Part shown: piece after piece, positions 59,263 to 64,000 of the stretch | Position numbering within the stretch: position 1 is the stretch's first letter | Layout of the letters: every line of letters starts with the position of its first letter | Source of the DNA: Jeotgalibacillus haloalkalitolerans | GTDB lineage: Bacteria; Bacillota; Bacilli; Bacillales; Jeotgalibacillaceae | Reading direction: 5' to 3' | Assembly (NCBI RefSeq): GCF_034427455.1 | Contig: NZ_JAXQNN010000001.1 | Span: forward strand, 434,001 to 498,000 | Length of the DNA: 64,000 bases | Notes under the pieces: model-generated | Databases searched by the model: none | Seen by the model: only the letters and a program-made list of their open reading frames with translations | Told to the model about the DNA's origin: nothing | Made by a program: the position numbers and the translations under genes

Positions 59263-60093
59263 TTATATGTTCACTTTTTCAAGACTATCAAGTGCCTGTT
59301 TAACGGTTGTAAATGCTCTTGTATTTCTAAAGTCAACAAGTCCGCTATCTACAAGAGATTTGACGGTATCAGGTCTGAATCCTGTCGCAAGCACCTGTAT
59401 GCCAAGAAGCTGAAGCATACCTTTCATCTGATTCAAATACTGGGCCACTTCAATTTCTACTGGCGTGATGCCTGAAAAATCGATAATTGCATGTGTGATA
59501 TCTGAGCCTGCCAGTTCAGGAAGTACATTCTCTAAAATATACCTTGCACGAAAAGCAGTCATCTCACCGATTAATGGAAGTACAACAACACCTTCTCTTA
59601 CCGGAACAATCGGGGCAGAAAGACGGGCTGTTTCTTCCAGATAACGCTCTTCCATACGCTCAGTCATTGCTTCATAAGCAAATACTGTTTCGTTCAAACT
59701 TGTATCAAGCAAAAGGTCAACCTTTTTAATAATCTCAGACTGCTCTTTTATACAAAGATTCAATTGTTCACCGATTTCGTTGACCACTTCAATAAACACT
59801 TCACGGGTCGGCTGGTAGCGGACAATGATTTCTGATATTTTCCCACCCGCAGAAACCTGCATGGCTGCGTTTTCTTTACTCCAGTTGATCAGAGCCTCGG
59901 GAGCAGTCGTCCTGTGCTGTTCAGCAATATCCCCTAAAAAAGTCAGGAACTCCTTATACATCACAACCGCATTTTCACGCTCATCATCAGAGATCTTCAG
60001 GCTCGCTCTTTCAATGACTGCATTCACAATCTCTTCAGCCATCACCGTTTTATGGCTGCTTACATATTCCGCAAACTTCACAAGATGAGGCAC
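59263..60093 (-). CDS. RsbR-family stressosome protein (globin-like sensor plus STAS)
   Basis: A 276-residue RsbR paralogue: residues ~1-140 form the non-haem globin-like RsbR_N domain, then a linker (ARLSAPIVPVREGVVVLPLIGEM, in part) and a STAS domain (THAIIDFSGITPVEIEV; VLATGFRPDTVKSLVDSGLV). Stressosome RsbR proteins are phosphorylated by RsbT in the STAS domain and control sigma-B; here the first site region has FSG with Ser where RsbRA has Thr. GTG start with AAGGTG upstream. Convergent with gvpU; the gvp promoter itself looks sigma-B-like. Confidence 0.88.
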   Translation of the reverse strand: MPHLVKFAEYVSSHKTVMAEEIVNAVIERASLKISDDERENAVVMYKEFLTFLGDIAEQHRTTAPEALINWSKENAAMQVSAGGKISEIIVRYQPTREVFIEVVNEIGEQLNLCIKEQSEIIKKVDLLLDTSLNETVFAYEAMTERMEERYLEETARLSAPIVPVREGVVVLPLIGEMTAFRARYILENVLPELAGSDITHAIIDFSGITPVEIEVAQYLNQMKGMLQLLGIQVLATGFRPDTVKSLVDSGLVDFRNTRAFTTVKQALDSLEKVNI

Positions 60094-60202
60094 AGCAGTT
60101 CACACCTTTTTTGTTTTATTTTACTTCACGGAGTGGGTTTTGACTATATGGGGAAGGTGAGATTGGGAGGAAGGTCATGGTGGGAGTGGTAACTGGAGGT
60201 GG

Positions 60203-60316
60203 GTTCGTAGAATAATTACTGTTGTTCGTAGAAACAAGCGTAGTGTTCTTAGAATAGAGATGAAGGTTCTTAGAAAAATCAGCATCTTCTTAGAAAAAAC
60301 AGGGAGGTTCATAGAA
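60203..60316. repeat. Array of six 21-bp-phased GTTCNTAGAA repeats
   Basis: Ten-base units begin at 60203, 60224, 60245, 60266, 60286 and 60307: GTTCGTAGAA twice, GTTCTTAGAA twice, CTTCTTAGAA and GTTCATAGAA. Steps are 21, 21, 21, 20 and 21 bp. The GTTCTTAGAA form is nearly palindromic. The sequence between units is not conserved. Confidence 0.9.
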
Positions 60317-60346
60317 AAGTGTAATTTGACCTATGTGCGCAGCATA

Positions 60347-60384
60347 AAAAATCTTCCCTTAGACGAAGTCTGGGGAAGATTTTT
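60347..60384. terminator. Terminator-like hairpin
   Basis: AAAAATCTTCCC (60347-60358) pairs with GGGAAGATTTTT (60373-60384), with an inner AGAC-GAA-GTCT hairpin. Confidence 0.8.
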
Positions 60385-60606
60385 CGGATTCTTATTCTTA
60401 AAACTTGATCCAGCTCCAGCAGGCAGGGGCTAGTACGGTTCCCTCAGCTCCTTAAGATAAGTCAACATCAGCTCACTGCGTTCGCTGTGTTTCCTTTATC
60501 TCAATCCGCTTCAGTCCACCGCATACGCACCTAACCGCCTGCTTCCGCCTTTCACGTGATCCAGCTACGACTCGAGGGGCTAACCGCCTGCTTCCGCCTT
60601 TACCGG

Positions 60607-60975
60607 TGTCCAGCTCCAGCGCCTAGCCTCTCGAGTCATAAGTCAACCTGAAAAAATGGGAAAGAGCACCCATTTCTCTCAGGTCGCCTTATGCTTGTCG
60701 GGTCTGTTCAAGCCGCTTCCGCTTTTCTCGTTGTCCAGCTCCAGCGCCTAGCTCCTCGGATCATAAGCCACGCATCGGTAAACGGGAAAGTTCACCCATT
60801 TTCCGATCCGCGTCTTATGTCTGTCGGAGCTGACCAAGCGCCTTCCGCTTTTCTCGTGATCCAGCTCCGACTCGCAGCCCCTCGAGTCATAAGCCACAAA
60901 GTGATAAAGGGAAAGTTCACCCTTTTTCACTTTGCGTCTTATGCTTGTCGGAGCTAAACGCTCGTCTCCGCTTTT
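60607..60975. repeat. Three tandem 125-bp structured units
   Basis: Units start at 60607, 60732 and 60857. Each has TCCAGCTCC near its start, CATAAG...CTTATG arms, a central hairpin with apical GGG-AAAGNNCA-CCC, and (first two clearly) a CGCTTCCGCTTTTCTCG-like end. The central stems differ in sequence but stay paired: CCTGA/TCAGG, ATCGG/CCGAT, AAAGTG/CACTTT. Confidence 0.85.
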
Positions 60976-60976
60976 C

Positions 60977-61945
60977 TTACAGCCACCACATATCCGCTGG
61001 CTGTTCTTTAATATTCACCGACTTCAATGTCTGTACTGCGCGCTGGAAGCCTTCTTCGATACTCATGATTGGATCTTCATGTTCGATGCTGACAACGTGG
61101 TCGTAGCCGTATGTGCGCAGTGCGCTGATGATGCGGCCCCATTCGTCTGCAGGGTGTCCCATTCCAACTGAACGGAAGCTCCATGCGCGCGTCTGGATTT
61201 TGTCGTATGTCTGCATGTCCGTCAGACCATACATATTGACGTTGTCCTGATCAATGTACGTGTCTTTTGCATGGAAGTGATGGATCGCATTTTCTTTTCC
61301 AAGAATTTTAATCGCACCGACCGGATCAATTCCCTGCCACCATAAGTGACTTGGATCAAGGTTTGCTCCGATATATTCGTTTGTTGCTTCACGCAGCTTC
61401 AGCATTGTGTATGGCGTGTGGACAGAGAATCCGCCGTGCAGTTCAAGGCCGATTTTTACGTCAGCTTTTTTTGCAATTTCAGCGATTTCTTTCCAGTATG
61501 GAATTAATTTTTCTTCCCACTGCCATTTCAGAATATCACCGTATTCGTTTGGCCACGGTGCAACCGGCCAGTTTGGATGCTTAGCGTCAGCGTCAGCACC
61601 CGGTGTACCTGAAAAAGTGTTAACGACAGGAACGCCGCACAGCTTCGCAAGTTCGATCGTTTTGCGAAGTGCTTCGTCACTCTCTTTTGCGAACGCTTCA
61701 TCAGGGCTGACAGGGTTGCCGTGGCAGCTGAATGCGCTGATTGTCAGACCGCGTGATGTTACTTTTTCAAGGTATTCTTTACGCTTGCCTTCGTCTTCAA
61801 GCAGCTCATCGATCGGGCAATGGTCGTTCCCAGGATATCCGCCTGTACCGATTTCAACTGAATCAAGACCTGAATCTTTCACATAATCAAGCATTTCTTC
61901 AAATGGTTTTTGTGCAAATAATACTGCAAATACACCTAACTTCAT
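60977..61945 (-). CDS. Sugar phosphate isomerase/epimerase family protein (AP endonuclease 2-like TIM barrel)
   Basis: A 322-residue xylose-isomerase-like TIM barrel (MKLGVFAVLFAQKPFEEML, SVEIGTGGYPG, IGLELHGGFSVH, ANLDPSHLWWQGIDP, VSIEHEDP). The Glu/Asp/His residues in LELHGG, DPSHL and IEHED fit the metal site of this family. It is the last gene of a minus-strand operon with two Gfo/Idh/MocA oxidoreductases, which suggests inositol or ketosugar catabolism (IolE/IolI/IolH-like step). Confidence 0.88.
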   Translation of the reverse strand: MKLGVFAVLFAQKPFEEMLDYVKDSGLDSVEIGTGGYPGNDHCPIDELLEDEGKRKEYLEKVTSRGLTISAFSCHGNPVSPDEAFAKESDEALRKTIELAKLCGVPVVNTFSGTPGADADAKHPNWPVAPWPNEYGDILKWQWEEKLIPYWKEIAEIAKKADVKIGLELHGGFSVHTPYTMLKLREATNEYIGANLDPSHLWWQGIDPVGAIKILGKENAIHHFHAKDTYIDQDNVNMYGLTDMQTYDKIQTRAWSFRSVGMGHPADEWGRIISALRTYGYDHVVSIEHEDPIMSIEEGFQRAVQTLKSVNIKEQPADMWWL

Positions 61946-62016
61946 AGTAAAGATACCTCCATATACAATTATATTTAGAGTTTTGATTTATTAAAATCGA
62001 TTCATATACCTGCACA

Positions 62017-62138
62017 GCTGATGAGTGAAGCGTAAGGGGGCGGCTCGCAGGAAGGGACAGGTGAGACAGAGCATGGCGAAGCCTGCTGGCTCAACGACCG
62101 GCCGCAGAAAGCGTCCCCCTGAAGCGGAACTCATCAGC
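62017..62138. repeat. Intergenic inverted-repeat element between isomerase and oxidoreductase genes
   Basis: GCTGATGAGT (62017-62026) is exactly inverted at 62129-62138, and inner segments AGGGGGCG and CGTCCCCCT continue the pairing. It resembles a large cruciform-forming Bacillales repeat. It separates two genes that otherwise look co-transcribed. Confidence 0.7.
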
Positions 62139-62152
62139 CAATTTTAGAAAGA

Positions 62153-63190
62153 TTAAAACCTAATCGATTTCCCAGTCTCACTGCTCTCATAAATTGCTTC
62201 AATCACCTTTGAAACCATCATCGCTTCTTCAGGCTTCACGAGTGGTTCCTGATTGCCGCGGCAGCTTTCAAGGAAGTTGTACGCCTGCGGTAGTCCAGGA
62301 TTTTCATCATCTGAAATCCAGTAGGCTTCCTGATCAAGCAGCATGCCGTATTTTGCCTGATAAAGCTTAAGCGGGTATACATCAAGACCGCCCTTTGTAC
62401 CTGATACTGTAACAGTTTCCTGGTCATCTGCCAGGTTAGCTGCCCATGATGTTTCAAATAACAATGTAGCGCCATCCTTGAATTTAATATAGGCAGTTGC
62501 ATGGTCGTCGACTTCAAATGTCGTTGGATCAAATTTACCCCACTGATTGACGACATCATCCTGACGGCTCAATTCATTGTAAGTTGCACCTGACACTTCT
62601 GAGATTTCAGGAAAATCCATCAGGTGTAGGGCAAGGTCCAGGAAATGACAGCCAAAGTCGATCAGACTTCCACCGCCCTGCAGATCCTTGTTTGTAAATA
62701 CGCCCCAGCCTGGTACTTTACGGCGTCTGATTGCCTGTGCACGGGATACGAGTGGACGGCCGATTTCACCTGCATTAATAAAACGTTTAGCAGCCACCGC
62801 TTCTTTTGTATGACGGTAGTGATAAGCAATCATTAATACTTTTCCAGCCTTTTCAGAGGCTTCAATCATGGCCTTACACTCTGCAGTAGTCATGGCCATC
62901 GGCTTTTCACACAAAACGTGTTTGCCGGCTTCGAATGCAGCGATTGCAATTTCTGCGTGAAACTTGTTAGGTGTACAGATGGTGACTGCATCCACTTTAT
63001 CAAAGATCTTATGATAGTCGTCTGTGTGGTAAGGAATCTGGTAGTCTTTTGCAACGGTCTTGGCACGCTCTGCATTTACATCACAGACTGCCGTTACATC
63101 AACATCGTTTCCTAACGCAAGAAAGGAGGGGAGGTGCCGCGATACCGCGATGCCTCCGACTCCAATAATTCCAACTCTTAATTTATCCAT
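62153..63190 (-). CDS. Gfo/Idh/MocA-family oxidoreductase
   Basis: A 345-residue NAD(P)-dependent dehydrogenase: Rossmann motif GIIGVGGIAVSRHLP near the N-terminus, CEKPMAMT (about residue 94) with the conserved EKP lysine, and a C-terminal alpha/beta domain with DFGCHFLDLALHLM. ATG 63190 is preferred (AGGTG upstream). It follows the next upstream gene by about 10 nt. Family members include inositol 2-dehydrogenases and IolX/IolW; the exact substrate is unknown. Confidence 0.9.
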   Translation of the reverse strand: MDKLRVGIIGVGGIAVSRHLPSFLALGNDVDVTAVCDVNAERAKTVAKDYQIPYHTDDYHKIFDKVDAVTICTPNKFHAEIAIAAFEAGKHVLCEKPMAMTTAECKAMIEASEKAGKVLMIAYHYRHTKEAVAAKRFINAGEIGRPLVSRAQAIRRRKVPGWGVFTNKDLQGGGSLIDFGCHFLDLALHLMDFPEISEVSGATYNELSRQDDVVNQWGKFDPTTFEVDDHATAYIKFKDGATLLFETSWAANLADDQETVTVSGTKGGLDVYPLKLYQAKYGMLLDQEAYWISDDENPGLPQAYNFLESCRGNQEPLVKPEEAMMVSKVIEAIYESSETGKSIRF

Positions 63191-63199
63191 ATCAATCAC

Positions 63200-64000
63200 C
63201 TACAGTTTTACAATCTGTTTGGATTTGTTAGATTCAAGTGCTCCCAAGATGACTTTCAGAGAACGTTTTCCTTCTTCACCATCGATCAGCGGCTGCTTGC
63301 CTGAAAGGATTGAGTCTACAAAATGATCGATGACACCGGTTGATACCTGACCGCCTTCATCATTTGACTGGATTTTTCCAAGAGACAGTTCTTCTTTTGT
63401 GCCATCAGCTTTTTGCAGAACAACTGAATATTCAGGATCGTCTTCAAGACGAAGAACGCCTTTTTCTGCATAAATGACCGTTGCATTATCTTCAGCAACA
63501 TAAGACCAGCTTGCAGCAAGCGTGCCGATAATGCCACTTTCTGTTTTCAATACGAGTACGGCATTGTCATCCACATCAGTGTTTTCTTTAGCACTTGTTT
63601 CAACCATTGCCGCTACTTCTGTCATTTCTTCACCTAATATGTAGCGGATTAAATCTGTTTTGTGTACGCCAAGGTCGCCCATTGCGCCGATAAAAGCCTC
63701 ATCCTTTTTAAAGAACCAGCTGTCTTTACCGTCAGCACTCCAGCCTTCAGGACCAGGATGACCGAACGCAGTACGGAAGCTGTAGACTTTGCCAAGTTCA
63801 CCTGAAGCAATCCACTCCTGAGCTTTCTGATGTGATGCCACGAAGCGCTGGTTATGACCGATCATCAGCAGTTTGCCGGCTTTTTCAGCAGCTGCGATCA
63901 TATCGTCTGCTTCCTGTTCGCTTGTTGCCATCGGCTTTTCACACAATACGTGTTTGCCGGCTTCAAGGGCAGCGATTGATACAGGTGCATGAAGGTGGTT
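63200..64000 (-). CDS. Gfo/Idh/MocA-family oxidoreductase, partial
   Basis: The frame runs off the right edge of the window, so the N-terminal Rossmann motif is missing; at the edge it reads NHLHAPVSIAALEAGKHVL then CEKPMATS, the EKP motif. Downstream GDLGVHKTDLIRYILG is the catalytic-helix region. It is a paralogue of the next gene and belongs to the same operon (10-nt spacing). Confidence 0.9.
   Translation of the reverse strand, partial: NHLHAPVSIAALEAGKHVLCEKPMATSEQEADDMIAAAEKAGKLLMIGHNQRFVASHQKAQEWIASGELGKVYSFRTAFGHPGPEGWSADGKDSWFFKKDEAFIGAMGDLGVHKTDLIRYILGEEMTEVAAMVETSAKENTDVDDNAVLVLKTESGIIGTLAASWSYVAEDNATVIYAEKGVLRLEDDPEYSVVLQKADGTKEELSLGKIQSNDEGGQVSTGVIDHFVDSILSGKQPLIDGEEGKRSLKVILGALESNKSKQIVKL

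Larger units (their letters stand above)
60094..60976. other. Gene-free repeat region
   Basis: 883 bp without a credible gene. It holds the 21-bp-phased array (60203-60316), a strong hairpin (60347-60384), partial copies of the 125-bp unit around 60405-60606 and three complete tandem units (60607-60975) that reach the stop codon of the isomerase gene. Confidence 0.8.

Noticed and set aside
60203-60316. CRISPR or plasmid-type replication iterons
   Set aside because: Repeats and spacers are too short for CRISPR. The 21-bp phasing is iteron-like, but no replication initiator gene or AT-rich unwinding region with DnaA boxes was seen, so it was kept only as an unexplained array.

Overview
The window is chromosomal DNA from a moderately low-GC, endospore-forming Gram-positive bacterium of the order Bacillales. 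The evidence is a tricistronic gerA/gerB/gerC germinant receptor, Bacillus-type Shine-Dalgarno sequences (AAAGGAGG) with frequent TTG and GTG starts, sigma-B-type promoters, RsbR-like STAS proteins, a c-di-AMP riboswitch in front of ktrAB and a Bacillus-type gas vesicle cluster (gvpA-P-Q-B-R-F-G-L-S-K-J-T-U). A genus such as Jeotgalibacillus or a related Bacillaceae/Caryophanaceae member is a guess, not a demonstration.

Layout. 1-5.3 kb: a muropeptide/N-acetylmuramic acid (MurNAc) salvage operon made of an ABC sugar importer (binding protein cut by the window edge, two permeases), an AmiE-like serine hydrolase, a BadF/MurK-type sugar kinase and the MurQ etherase. 5.3-9 kb: a MazG-like gene followed by an AT-rich two-gene island (HNH nuclease plus a DUF262/DUF1524 GmrSD-type protein), probably anti-phage. 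9-16.4 kb: small unknown genes, the ger operon and a lipoprotein. 16.6-25.1 kb: ion homeostasis, with a Csp-like copper-binding protein, ktrAB under a c-di-AMP riboswitch, sigma-B csbD, two tandem CaCA-type cation antiporters, two CNNM/CorC-type Mg2+ exporters and a MerR regulator that lacks a normal start codon. 25-33.2 kb: an SDR enzyme whose ribosome-binding site lies in a hairpin, an FeS-type photolyase relative and a divergent alpha-glucoside PTS locus (GntR/HutC regulator, GH4 6-phospho-alpha-glucosidase, EIICB) with clear operators.

33.3-49.8 kb: a Zur-box-controlled AztD-like zinc lipoprotein, a PepSY membrane protein with a YtkA-like lipoprotein, a short STAS protein, a secreted endonuclease, a ZIP transporter, an FMN reductase, a second KtrB, a 7TM/PAS histidine kinase, small genes (two of them below 60 codons), an esterase, and an ECF sigma factor overlapping an anti-sigma-like protein that carries an LCP-like domain. 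50-60 kb: a CBS protein, an AlaX-type editing protein, a GNAT enzyme, the complete-looking gas vesicle operon without gvpN, and a convergent RsbR-like gene. 61-64 kb: an inositol/sugar catabolic operon on the minus strand with two Gfo/Idh/MocA oxidoreductases and a sugar isomerase/epimerase.

The most unusual features are non-coding: (i) two arrays of short palindromic GTTCNTAGAA-like repeats phased at almost exactly 21 bp, one on each side of the gvp region; (ii) three tandem 125-bp units with compensatory base changes that keep the same hairpin; (iii) a REPIN-like family of inverted doublets confined to 25-41 kb; (iv) a 26-nt hairpin element shared by the leaders of an antiporter and a secreted nuclease. 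No tRNA, rRNA, CRISPR array, insertion sequence or prophage was seen.
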